This document shows positions 1 through 7,881 of a stretch of DNA of 64,000 nucleotides, piece after piece. The stretch lies in contig NZ_FQWK01000001.1 in assembly GCF_900129655.1 (NCBI RefSeq), positions 62,001-126,000 on the forward strand, given 5' to 3'. A program made the translations under genes and the position numbers. The notes under the pieces were generated by a model that saw nothing but the letters and a program-made list of their open reading frames with translations, was not told where the DNA came from and made no database searches. Numbering within the stretch: the first letter of the stretch is position 1; each line of letters begins with the position of its first letter. The DNA comes from Bacteroides clarus YIT 12056 (lineage in GTDB: Bacteria > Bacteroidota > Bacteroidia > Bacteroidales > Bacteroidaceae).

Positions 1-281
1 CCGCCGGGGCCGGCTCCTACAACAATGACTTGCGGCCTGTACGACACATTATGATAGACGGTTTCCTGATACTCCTTCTCTTTCGGCATCTCATTGAGAT
101 AGGTGCGCACGGTCAGGTTTACGAAGATGGTCCGTTGGCGTGCATCGATGCTGCGTTTCAGAATTCGTGTGGCCGTAATGTCGCGCGCGTTCAGCCCTTT
201 CTCTTGTATGAGGTATTCTTTTATGCGTTGTTCGTTGGCTGCGATTTCAGGCAACACGCGTAATTGGTATTCTTGTATCAT
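1..281 (-). CDS. NAD(P)/FAD-dependent oxidoreductase, N-terminal part only
   Basis: This gene is cut by the left window edge; only its first 93 codons are visible. Reading the minus strand from the ATG at 279-281 gives a protein beginning MIQEYQLRVLPEIAANEQ. It has an alpha/beta N-terminal extension of about 80 residues and then enters VIVVGAGPGG, the Rossmann FAD-binding glycine motif. This arrangement matches the FAD-dependent dehydrogenase family that carries an extra N-terminal domain before the dinucleotide fold. The substrate cannot be told from this fragment. It lies 76 bp downstream of radA on the same strand and may be cotranscribed with it. The frame is open to the window end with no stop. 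Confidence 0.75.
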   Translation of the reverse strand, partial: MIQEYQLRVLPEIAANEQRIKEYLIQEKGLNARDITATRILKRSIDARQRTIFVNLTVRTYLNEMPKEKEYQETVYHNVSYRPQVIVVGAGPG

Positions 282-357
282 TGGGTTTCTTTCTGTATAC
301 TATATAATAATGTGTATTAATCCGTATGCCCTGCGGCAAAATCACTCTGGGACGGAT

Positions 358-1725
358 TTAGCCGAACAGTGCCCGGAACGCTTCTTCCACCTTTCTTACC
401 GGTATCAGTTCTATCTTTAATTTGGAGGTATTCAGTCCCTGCAAATTGTATTTTGGCAATATAAACCGTTTGAAACCGAGCTTTTCCGCTTCGCCGATGC
501 GTTGCTCAATCCGGTTTACGGGGCGGATTTCACCGGACAGCCCTATTTCTCCCGCCATACAGATTTCGGGTTCGATGGCGGTATCCATGTTGCTGGACAG
601 AATGGCGCTGATAACGGCCAGGTCGATAGCGGGGTCGTTTACTTTCAGCCCGCCGGCGATATTGAGAAAAACGTCTTTCTGGGCGAGTTTGAAGCCGACG
701 CGCTTCTCCAGTACGGCGAGTAACATATTCATTCTCCGTATGTCGAAACCGGTGGCGGAGCGTTGCGGGTTTCCGTATACGGCGCTGCTGACCAATGCCT
801 GCGTCTCTATCAGGAACGGTCGTACGCCTTCTATGGCTGAGGCGATGGCTATGCCGCTCATCCCTTCATGGTCTTGGCTGAGAAGCAGCTCCGAAGGATT
901 GCTTACCTGCCGCAGACCGTCCTGCCTCATTTCATAGATGCCCAGTTCGGCGGTGCTTCCGAAGCGGTTTTTGATGCTGCGCAAGATGCGGTACATATAA
1001 TGCTGGTCGCCTTCAAATTGAAGTACGGTGTCTACGATATGTTCCAGTACTTTAGGCCCGGCAATGCTTCCTTCTTTGTTGATATGCCCGATGAGGATAA
1101 CCGCCGTATGCGTCTCTTTGGCAAAGCGCAGGATAGATGCGGAGCACTCCCTGACTTGGGCTATGCTGCCCGGAGAGGATTCGAGCGTCTCCGTGGAAAT
1201 GGTCTGTATGGAGTCTATTATGACTAAATCGGGATGTGTGTTCCTGATATGTACATAAATCTGTTCCAACGAGGTTTCACAGACAATCAGGCAGTCGCAG
1301 GACGTACTTGACAGGCGGTCGGCACGCAGTTTTAACTGCCGGGCGCTTTCTTCCCCGGATATGTAAAGGATGCGTTTCTCCGGTATGCGGAGTATGGTTT
1401 GCAGTACCAGGGTGGACTTGCCGATACCCGGTTCGCCGCCTATCAGTACGAGCGAGCCCTGCACCAGCCCGCCGCCCAGCACACGGTTCAGCTCCGCGTC
1501 ATGCAGGTCGATGCGGGGTTCGTCATCGGCGGCAATCTCGTTTAATGTTACGGGTTTTGCTTTGGCTGTTTCTATGCCCGATACCGGACGCTTGTTTACT
1601 GCTTCCTTGCGTACAATCTCTTCTACATAGGTGTTCCACTCTCCGCATGACGGGCATTTACCTACCCATTTGGGCGATTCCTGTCCGCAGTTGCTACATA
1701 CATATACCGTCTTCTCTTTTGCCAT
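358..1725 (-). CDS. radA: DNA repair protein RadA (branch migration helicase)
   Basis: RadA is a RecA-family ATPase that promotes branch migration of recombination intermediates. The 455-residue protein has the full family layout. An N-terminal C4 zinc finger uses C10, C13, C24 and C27. A RecA-like core carries Walker A GGEPGIGKST near residue 96. The RadA-specific KNRFG motif lies near 252, and a C-terminal Lon-protease-like domain starts at about 270. The ATG at 1725 is preceded on its strand by an AAGGAAG-like ribosome site and a TACCTTTG -7 box. Length and motifs are normal for the family. It runs divergently from the carbonic anhydrase gene. Confidence 0.97.
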   Translation of the reverse strand: MAKEKTVYVCSNCGQESPKWVGKCPSCGEWNTYVEEIVRKEAVNKRPVSGIETAKAKPVTLNEIAADDEPRIDLHDAELNRVLGGGLVQGSLVLIGGEPGIGKSTLVLQTILRIPEKRILYISGEESARQLKLRADRLSSTSCDCLIVCETSLEQIYVHIRNTHPDLVIIDSIQTISTETLESSPGSIAQVRECSASILRFAKETHTAVILIGHINKEGSIAGPKVLEHIVDTVLQFEGDQHYMYRILRSIKNRFGSTAELGIYEMRQDGLRQVSNPSELLLSQDHEGMSGIAIASAIEGVRPFLIETQALVSSAVYGNPQRSATGFDIRRMNMLLAVLEKRVGFKLAQKDVFLNIAGGLKVNDPAIDLAVISAILSSNMDTAIEPEICMAGEIGLSGEIRPVNRIEQRIGEAEKLGFKRFILPKYNLQGLNTSKLKIELIPVRKVEEAFRALFG

Positions 1726-1753
1726 AAAAAGAACTTCCTTTAGAATAATTGCC

Positions 1754-1761
1754 CAAAGGTA
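1754..1761 (-). promoter_or_regulatory. radA promoter -7 box
   Basis: Read on the minus strand this is TACCTTTG, a match to the Bacteroides -7 consensus TAnnTTTG. It lies about 30 nt upstream of the radA ATG. I see no convincing -33 element. Confidence 0.55.
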
Positions 1762-1804
1762 CGATTTTTCGTTTCAGAGCCGGCGGTGTGTCACAGAGTT
1801 TTTT

Positions 1805-1812
1805 TATATTTG
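1805..1812 (+). promoter_or_regulatory. carbonic anhydrase promoter -7 box
   Basis: TATATTTG matches the Bacteroides -7 consensus and ends 25 nt before the ATG at 1838. It decides the start, because the open frame extends further upstream but those codons would lie ahead of the transcription start. Confidence 0.55.
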
Positions 1813-1837
1813 TTCTCAGAAATATAAAACGGAAACC

Positions 1838-2383
1838 ATGATAGAAGATATTCTTAAATACAATAAGCAGTTTGTAGAGAACAAGGGATATGAGAAGTAT
1901 ATCACCAACAAATATCCCGATAAGAAAATCGCCATCTTATCTTGTATGGATACCCGTCTGACGGAATTGCTTCCGGCGGCTTTGGGTATCAAGAACGGTG
2001 ATGTCAAGATGATAAAGAATGCGGGCGGAATCATTTCGCATCCTTTCGGCAGTGTCATACGCAGTCTTATGGTGGCTATCTATGAATTGGGGGTGAAAGA
2101 GGTGATGGTCATTGCGCATTCCGATTGCGGTGCATGCCATATGAGCAGCGCCCAAATGATAGAACACATGAAAGTGCGCGGTATCAAGCAGGAGACGATA
2201 GATATGATACGTTTCTGCGGGGTGGATTTCGACTCGTGGCTTTACGGTTTCGGCGATACGGAGAAATCCGTCCGGGAGACGGTAAAAGCTATTCTGGAAC
2301 ACCCGCTGATTCCGGAAGACGTGCATGTTTCCGGGTTTATCATAGACTCGATTACCGGAGCCTTGAGCCCTGTGGTGGAATAA
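1838..2383 (+). CDS. Beta-class carbonic anhydrase
   Basis: This 181-residue enzyme interconverts CO2 and bicarbonate in the cytoplasm. The zinc site of the beta class is visible: C36 in CMDTR with the D38/R40 dyad, then H94 and C97 in AHSDCGAC. The protein is short and has no signal peptide, like the small beta enzymes of Bacteroidales and Firmicutes. I start it at the ATG at 1838, which follows a -7 box at 1805; the upstream open frame reads through the radA 5' region and is not family-like. The gene is monocistronic and converges on the asparaginase gene, with a palindromic region between the two. Carbonic anhydrase would support CO2-dependent steps of fermentation and biosynthesis, which is an inference. 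Confidence 0.93.
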   Translation: MIEDILKYNKQFVENKGYEKYITNKYPDKKIAILSCMDTRLTELLPAALGIKNGDVKMIKNAGGIISHPFGSVIRSLMVAIYELGVKEVMVIAHSDCGACHMSSAQMIEHMKVRGIKQETIDMIRFCGVDFDSWLYGFGDTEKSVRETVKAILEHPLIPEDVHVSGFIIDSITGALSPVVE

Positions 2384-2489
2384 ACGGTTATGATTATCCG
2401 TATGGATGTATACCTTTGACCGGATATTGGCGGGAGCCGTCTTTTTTCTTTCACTGTATCTGCCGCCCTCTTCCCTATGATGAGATAGT

Positions 2490-2550
2490 ATTAAAAGCCT
2501 TATAATATAGCATTAAAAGGCTTTTAATACCATATTATAAGGCTTTTAAT
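2490..2550. terminator. Nested palindrome, probable bidirectional terminator
   Basis: The arms at 2490-2508 and 2532-2550 are a perfect 19-bp inverted repeat. The spacer contains a second palindrome (2512-2528) built from the same word, ATTAAAAG/CTTTTAAT. The word therefore occurs four times and several alternative hairpins can form. It lies between two convergent genes (carbonic anhydrase and asparaginase), which fits a shared terminator. The stem is AT-rich. Confidence 0.6.
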
Positions 2551-2599
2551 CATAACTCACCGGTACTCTCATCCCGGCTTGCTTATACAGGCATCCCTG

Positions 2600-3637
2600 T
2601 TATATCGTAATCTCACCTGCAATGGGGCGGTTCATCAGTTCGCGTACCTCTGCGGGAGAGTAGTTGTGTCCTAACAAAAACATCAGTTTGGTCACGGCGG
2701 ATTCCGTGGTGCTGTCATATCCGCATACTACGCCTGCCTGCATCAGCCGGTAACCTGTTTCATAACGTTCCATTTCCACCGTACCGGCATTGCACTGGGT
2801 AACGTTTACGATGACAACGCCCTGTTCGCAAGCGTCATGAAGGCGGCGAAGGAACCATTCCTTCCGGGGAGCGTTCCCTGAACCGTATGTTTCCAGAACC
2901 ACGGCTTTCAGACCTTTTATGGCAAGAATGGCATCTACCACGCTCTCCTGAATGCCGGGGAAGAGTTTCAGTATGGCAATATCGGTGTCAAGCAGATAAT
3001 GCGGCCGCAGTTGTCCGTGTGTATTTTCCGTATGTATCTGTACATTGTTATATTTAATATGTATGCCGGCGGAAGCAAGTACCGGATAATTGTACGAGCG
3101 GAAAGCGTTGAAGTTTTCCGCATTTATTTTGGTAGTGCGGTTGCCGCGCATCAGGTGATTTTCAAAAAAGATACATACTTCCGGTACGATAGGCCGTCCG
3201 CCGGAATGACGGGCGGTAGCTATTTCAATACTCGTCAGCAGGTTTTCCTTACCGTCGGTACGAAGCACACCGATGGGAAGCTGTGAGCCGGTAAGAATGA
3301 CGGGCTTGTTAAGACCTTCGAGCATGAAGCTGAGGGCGGATGCCGTGTAGGCCATGGTGTCCGTGCCGTGAAGAATGACGAAGCCTGTATATCGATTGTA
3401 GTTGTCGCTGATGATGCGTACGAGTTTGCGCCAGGCATCCGGGTCCATATCCGAAGAATCCATAGGCGGGTCGAACTGATAGGTATCGATGCGGAACGTA
3501 AAATTCTGAAGTTCGGGCACATGCTTCTGTAAATGTTCGAAGTTGAAGTTCTCCAAAGCTCCGGTTTCCGCATTCTCTATCATGCCGATAGTGCCACCGG
3601 TGTAAATTAACAAAACGGAAGTGTTATCTGGGGACAT
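2600..3637 (-). CDS. ansA: Type I L-asparaginase
   Basis: This cytoplasmic enzyme hydrolyses L-asparagine to aspartate and ammonia. The 345-residue protein carries both family signatures: TGGTIGM at residues 13-19, with the catalytic threonine region, and HGTDTMAYT from residue 90. There is no signal peptide, consistent with the low-affinity type I enzyme rather than the periplasmic type II. I chose the ATG at 3637. An in-frame TTG ten codons upstream overlaps a TATCTTTG -7-like box (minus strand, about 3663-3670), so it probably lies ahead of the transcription start. The gene runs divergently from the threonine operon, which draws on the same aspartate pool. Confidence 0.93.
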   Translation of the reverse strand: MSPDNTSVLLIYTGGTIGMIENAETGALENFNFEHLQKHVPELQNFTFRIDTYQFDPPMDSSDMDPDAWRKLVRIISDNYNRYTGFVILHGTDTMAYTASALSFMLEGLNKPVILTGSQLPIGVLRTDGKENLLTSIEIATARHSGGRPIVPEVCIFFENHLMRGNRTTKINAENFNAFRSYNYPVLASAGIHIKYNNVQIHTENTHGQLRPHYLLDTDIAILKLFPGIQESVVDAILAIKGLKAVVLETYGSGNAPRKEWFLRRLHDACEQGVVIVNVTQCNAGTVEMERYETGYRLMQAGVVCGYDSTTESAVTKLMFLLGHNYSPAEVRELMNRPIAGEITI

Positions 3638-3854
3638 ACGTTCGATTCTTACATGGTTACTATGCAAAGATAGTAATATATCTCTAAAATAATAGCAAAG
3701 TGTTATAAAACTGCGTTCGTATTTTTGCCTTTCCGCTGTGAAAAGTGTGAATCTGTCGGCCGTGATATATACATATTTCTGTCCTTTATGAGGTGAAATT
3801 GTATTTTTATCGCAAAAAAGTCATAAAACGTGATAGTTTGAATATTTTTATTGT

Positions 3855-3862
3855 TACTTTTG
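3855..3862 (+). promoter_or_regulatory. Threonine operon promoter -7 box
   Basis: TACTTTTG matches the -7 consensus. A TTTG at 3837-3840 is too close to be an ideal -33 element. Transcription from here would begin near 3868, giving a leader of about 220 nt before thrA that includes the short peptide at 3897. Confidence 0.5.
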
Positions 3863-3896
3863 CAACACTTATCATAAACGATAGCAGTAAGAGACA

Positions 3897-3962
3897 ATGA
3901 ACAAGTACTATCAACATACAGTCACATCCATGTGTACCATGACCCTTAGGGGTTGGGGATAG
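3897..3962 (+). CDS. Putative threonine operon leader peptide
   Basis: This 21-codon frame runs from ATG at 3897 to TAG at 3960-3962, between the operon promoter and thrA. It encodes MNKYYQHTVTSMCTMTLRGW followed by a glycine. Four threonines fall within nine residues (8-16), interspersed with two methionines, as expected of an attenuator peptide that senses charged tRNA-Thr. A weak hairpin (ACCC-TTAG-GGGT, 3942-3953) overlaps its 3' end, but I could not identify a clear terminator/antiterminator pair between 3963 and 4086. It is too short for normal gene calling. The assignment rests on composition and position only. Confidence 0.5.
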   Translation: MNKYYQHTVTSMCTMTLRGWG

Positions 3963-4086
3963 TATTTTGTGTTTCTACGTGTTACACCGATTTTCAGCAG
4001 TTTTTCTTATTTAGTTAAAGTCTATACGGGCTATGGCAGCTTGTTTTTGACACATTGTATCAACCGTTTCAATCCGATAAAAAGAA

Positions 4087-6519
4087 ATGAAAGTAATAAA
4101 ATTCGGCGGAACATCCGTAGGTTCCGCGAACAGTATTTTAAGCGTTAAGAGAATTGTAGAGGCTATAAACGAACCCTTAATAGTGGTAGTATCCGCATTG
4201 GGCGGTATTACGGACAAACTGATTAATACTTCGAAAATGGCGGCGGCCGGTGACTCCTCTTATGAAAACGAGTTTCGTGAGATTGTCTATCGTCATGTGG
4301 AAATGATAAAGGAAGTAATTCCGGCAGGTGAAGCGCAAGTATCGCTGCAACGCCAGGTGGGAGAGTTGCTTAACGAATTGAAGGACATCTTCCAGGGAAT
4401 TTATCTGATAAAAGACCTTTCGCAAAAGACATCCGATACGATTGTGAGTTACGGCGAACGCCTTTCATCTATTATTGCGGCGCAACTGACGGGCGCTGAA
4501 TGGTTTGATTCGCGCCGGTTCATCAAAACGGAGAAGAAACATTCCAAGCATGTATTGGATACGGAACTTACCACCTCTTTGGTACGTGAAACGTTCAAGG
4601 ATATGCCTAAACGCGTATTGGTTCCGGGATTTATCTCTACGGACAAGATTACGGGCGAGGTGACTAACCTCGGTCGCGGTGGTTCCGACTATACGGCTGC
4701 CATTATAGCCGCGGCATTGGATGCCGATGCGCTGGAAATCTGGACGGATGTGGATGGTTTCATGACCGCCGACCCGCGTGTGATTTCCACTGCCTACACT
4801 ATTAATGAGCTGAGCTATGTAGAGGCTACGGAGCTTTGTAATTTCGGGGCTAAAGTGGTGTATCCGCCTACCATTTATCCGGTTTGCCATAAGAACATAC
4901 CTATTATAATAAAGAATACTTTCAATCCCGAAGGAGCGGGAACCGTTATCAAGCAAGAGGTTTCCAATCCGCAGAGCAAAGCCATTAAAGGTATTTCGTC
5001 CATTAACGATACGAGCCTGATAACGGTACAGGGGCTCGGTATGGTGGGTGTGATTGGTGTGAACTACCGTATCTTCAAGGCTTTGGCAAAGAATGGTATC
5101 AGCGTGTTCCTCGTATCACAGGCATCTTCGGAGAACTCTACTTCTATCGGTGTGCGTAATGCGGATGCGGACCTGGCTTGCGAAGTGCTGAACGAGGAGT
5201 TTGCCAAAGAGATTGAGATGGGAGAGATTTCGCCCATACAGGCGGAAAAGGATTTGGCTACGGTGGCTATCGTTGGCGAGAACATGAAGCATACACCGGG
5301 TATTGCCGGTAAGCTGTTCGGTACGCTGGGACGTAACGGTATCAATGTGATAGCCTGTGCACAGGGCGCTTCGGAAACGAATATTTCGTTTGTGGTGGAC
5401 AGCAAGTCTCTGCGCAAGTCCCTGAATGTTATCCATGATTCTTTCTTCCTGTCGGAATATCAGGTGTTGAACCTCTTTATATGCGGTGTTGGCACGGTAG
5501 GCGGCAGTTTGATAGAACAGATTCACAGCCAGCGTCAGAAGTTGATGCAGGAGAACGGTTTGCAACTGAATGTGGTAGGCATTGCCGATGCGTCCAAAGC
5601 CATGTTCGGTCGTGAGGGCTTTGACTTGGGACGTTTCCGTGAAGAGTTGGCGGAGAAAGGCAAGGACAGTTCTTTGAATACGCTCCGTGACGAGATTATC
5701 GGCATGAACATCTTTAACTCCGTATTCGTGGATTGTACGGCGAGCGCGGGAGTGGCTTCCCTGTATAAAGACCTTCTGATGCACAACGTATCGGTAGTTG
5801 CCGCCAATAAGATTGCCGCTTCTTCGGAATACGAAAACTATCGTGAGTTGAAGCAGATAGCCCGCCAGCGCGGTGTGAAATATTTGTTTGAGACAAACGT
5901 CGGCGCAGGTCTGCCCATCATCAATACCATTAACGACCTTATCCATAGCGGCGACAAGATACTGAAGATTGAAGCCGTGCTGAGCGGTACACTGAATTAT
6001 ATCTTCAACAAGATAAGCGCGGATATTCCTTTCAGCAAGACCATTAAGATGGCTCAGGAGGAACGTTATTCCGAACCAGACCCGCGTATCGACCTTAGCG
6101 GCAAGGATGTAATCCGCAAACTGGTAATTCTGGCGCGTGAAGCCGGTTATCGCATCGAACAAAGCGATGTGGAAAAGAACCTCTTTGTACCCGATGACTT
6201 CTTTGAAGGTTCTTTGGATGATTTCTGGAAGAAAGTGCCGAGCCTTGACGCCGGCTTTGAAGCACGCCGCGAGGTGTTGGAAGCGGAAAACAAGCACTGG
6301 CGTTTCGTTGCCAAGCTGGAGAACGGCAAGGCATCCGTAGGACTGCAGGAGGTCGGTGTCAACCATCCGTTCTACGGTCTGGAAGGCAGCAACAACATTA
6401 TCTTGCTGACCACAGAGCGTTATAAGGAATATCCTATGATGATACAGGGTTACGGAGCCGGTGCGGGTGTAACGGCTGCGGGGGTATTTGCCGATATTAT
6501 GAGTATTGCGAACGTTTAA
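4087..6519 (+). CDS. thrA: Bifunctional aspartokinase / homoserine dehydrogenase
   Basis: This 810-residue fusion catalyses the first step (aspartate to aspartyl phosphate) and the third step (aspartate semialdehyde to homoserine) of the threonine and methionine branch. The aspartokinase part starts with KFGGTSVGS at residues 5-13. Tandem ACT regulatory domains span roughly 310-455, around the stretch ending in GINVIACAQGASE. The dehydrogenase part begins near 463 with the NAD(P) motif GVGTVGGSL and includes the AANKIA segment. Length matches ThrA/MetL fusions. It heads an operon with a proposed homoserine kinase and threonine synthase and is preceded by a possible threonine leader peptide. 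Feedback inhibition through the ACT domains is expected from the family. Confidence 0.97.
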   Translation: MKVIKFGGTSVGSANSILSVKRIVEAINEPLIVVVSALGGITDKLINTSKMAAAGDSSYENEFREIVYRHVEMIKEVIPAGEAQVSLQRQVGELLNELKDIFQGIYLIKDLSQKTSDTIVSYGERLSSIIAAQLTGAEWFDSRRFIKTEKKHSKHVLDTELTTSLVRETFKDMPKRVLVPGFISTDKITGEVTNLGRGGSDYTAAIIAAALDADALEIWTDVDGFMTADPRVISTAYTINELSYVEATELCNFGAKVVYPPTIYPVCHKNIPIIIKNTFNPEGAGTVIKQEVSNPQSKAIKGISSINDTSLITVQGLGMVGVIGVNYRIFKALAKNGISVFLVSQASSENSTSIGVRNADADLACEVLNEEFAKEIEMGEISPIQAEKDLATVAIVGENMKHTPGIAGKLFGTLGRNGINVIACAQGASETNISFVVDSKSLRKSLNVIHDSFFLSEYQVLNLFICGVGTVGGSLIEQIHSQRQKLMQENGLQLNVVGIADASKAMFGREGFDLGRFREELAEKGKDSSLNTLRDEIIGMNIFNSVFVDCTASAGVASLYKDLLMHNVSVVAANKIAASSEYENYRELKQIARQRGVKYLFETNVGAGLPIINTINDLIHSGDKILKIEAVLSGTLNYIFNKISADIPFSKTIKMAQEERYSEPDPRIDLSGKDVIRKLVILAREAGYRIEQSDVEKNLFVPDDFFEGSLDDFWKKVPSLDAGFEARREVLEAENKHWRFVAKLENGKASVGLQEVGVNHPFYGLEGSNNIILLTTERYKEYPMMIQGYGAGAGVTAAGVFADIMSIANV

Positions 6520-6522
6520 TTA

Positions 6523-6621
6523 AATGAAGAACGAAGAATTAAGAATGAAGAATTCGGGCTGCGCGGTGGTTCTTAATTTATCATTTTTAATTCATCATTC
6601 TTCATCCTTAATTCTTCATTT
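6523..6621. repeat. REP-like intergenic repeat (arms of AATGAAGAATTAAG words)
   Basis: The gap between thrA and the next gene is filled by an imperfect inverted repeat. The left arm is a run of GAAGAATTAAGAATGAAG-like words. The right arm carries their complement, ending in TTAATTCTTCATT. A short GC-rich core near 6555-6572 separates them. On the minus strand the core-to-arm boundary (GCGCAGCC followed by ATTCTTCATTCTTAATTC) is nearly identical to the element at 47959-48060, so the two are the same family in opposite orientation. Confidence 0.75.
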
Positions 6622-6627
6622 ACAAAG

Positions 6628-7881
6628 ATGAAACACATTATTATATTGGGCGACGGTATGGCCGACTGGCCTGTAAAGTCTTTGGGAAACAAGACTTTGT
6701 TGCAGGCTGCCAAAACGCCCTATATGGATAAACTCGCAGGGATGGGACGTGTAGGCAGGCTGAAGACTGTTGCCGATGGTTTTCATCCGGGTAGCGAGGT
6801 GGCCAATATGTCTGTTTTGGGCTATGACTTGCCGAAAGTATACGAGGGACGCGGTCCGTTGGAAGCGGCGAGTATCGGAGTAGACCTGAAGCCGGGTGAA
6901 ATGGCGATGCGCTGTAATATTATCTGTATTGAAGGGGATGATATAAAGAATCATTCGGCGGGACATATCACGACCGAAGAAGCCGATGTACTGGTGAAGT
7001 ATCTGCAGGAACATTTGGGCAGTGAGCGTGTGCGCTTCCACACAGGTGTGCAATACCGGCATTTGCTGGTAATAAAAGGCGGAGACAAGCGGATAGACTG
7101 TACTCCCCCGCATGATGTTCCCCTGAAACCCTATCGGCCGTTGCTGGTGAAGCCTATGCCCGGTACGGAGGGTATCACTGTTCCCGAAGGACAAGCCGAT
7201 TTAACCCCGCAGCAAACCGCCGACCTGATTAACGACTTAATCATGCGGTCGCAGGAGCTGCTGAAAGAGCATCCCGTGAACAGGAAACGTGCGGCCGAAG
7301 GTAAAGACCCGGCTAACAGTATTTGGCCGTGGAGTCCGGGGTATCGTCCGCAGATGGAGAAACTCTCGGATAAGTTTCCTCAAGTGAAGAAAGGCGCTGT
7401 TATCTCTGCCGTAGACTTGATTAACGGTATCGGCTATTATGCCGGACTGCGCCGTCTGACGGTGGAAGGTGCGACCGGACTGTACGATACCAACTACGAG
7501 AATAAAGTAGCTGCCGCCCTTGATGCCTTGAAAACGGATGATTTCGTTTATCTGCATATCGAGGCCAGCGATGAGGCCGGGCACGAAGGAGATGTTCCCT
7601 TGAAGATGCTGACCATTGAGAACTTGGACAGCCGTGCCGTAGGTCCTATCTATGAAGCAGTGAAAGGTTGGGAAGAGCCTGTCGCAATAGCCGTTTTACC
7701 AGACCATCCCACTCCTTGCGAACTGCGTACGCACACCAACGAACCGATACCTTTCTTTATCTGGTATCCGGGCATCGAGCCGGACGAAGTGCAGACTTTC
7801 GATGAGGTTGCCGCTTGCAGCGGCAGCTACGGCCTGATGAAAGAAGATGAGTTTATAAACGAATTTATGAAAGAGTTATGA
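6628..7881 (+). CDS. Phosphoglycerate-mutase-like proposed homoserine kinase
   Basis: The 417-residue protein belongs to the cofactor-independent phosphoglycerate mutase (archaeal ApgM type) branch of the alkaline phosphatase superfamily. Metal-site motifs include ILGDGMADWP at residues 4-13, GSEVANMSVLGYD near 52-64, HIEASDEAGHEGD near 311-323 and LPDHPTP near 355. Its position between thrA and thrC, overlapping thrC by 4 bp, and the absence of a GHMP-type thrB in the operon make it the likely homoserine kinase. A family definition (proposed homoserine kinase, TIGR02535) exists for just this arrangement. A residual mutase role cannot be excluded from sequence. Confidence 0.85.
   Translation: MKHIIILGDGMADWPVKSLGNKTLLQAAKTPYMDKLAGMGRVGRLKTVADGFHPGSEVANMSVLGYDLPKVYEGRGPLEAASIGVDLKPGEMAMRCNIICIEGDDIKNHSAGHITTEEADVLVKYLQEHLGSERVRFHTGVQYRHLLVIKGGDKRIDCTPPHDVPLKPYRPLLVKPMPGTEGITVPEGQADLTPQQTADLINDLIMRSQELLKEHPVNRKRAAEGKDPANSIWPWSPGYRPQMEKLSDKFPQVKKGAVISAVDLINGIGYYAGLRRLTVEGATGLYDTNYENKVAAALDALKTDDFVYLHIEASDEAGHEGDVPLKMLTIENLDSRAVGPIYEAVKGWEEPVAIAVLPDHPTPCELRTHTNEPIPFFIWYPGIEPDEVQTFDEVAACSGSYGLMKEDEFINEFMKEL

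Noticed and set aside
1631-1837. N-terminal extension of the carbonic anhydrase frame
   Set aside because: These codons overlap the radA coding region and promoter and lie ahead of the enzyme's own -7 box; the family protein begins at 1838.
3703-3897. 64-codon minus-strand frame in the ansA-thrA intergenic region
   Set aside because: It overlaps the thr promoter and leader on the opposite strand, has no coding features, and better explanations exist for the region.
5116-6366. 416-codon open frame on the minus strand inside thrA
   Set aside because: It is antisense to a fully convincing gene, has no family-like motifs, and arises from the codon pattern of thrA.
6628-7881. Plain glycolytic phosphoglycerate mutase
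   Set aside because: The operon position between thrA and thrC, with translational coupling to thrC, and lack of a thrB favour the homoserine kinase role.
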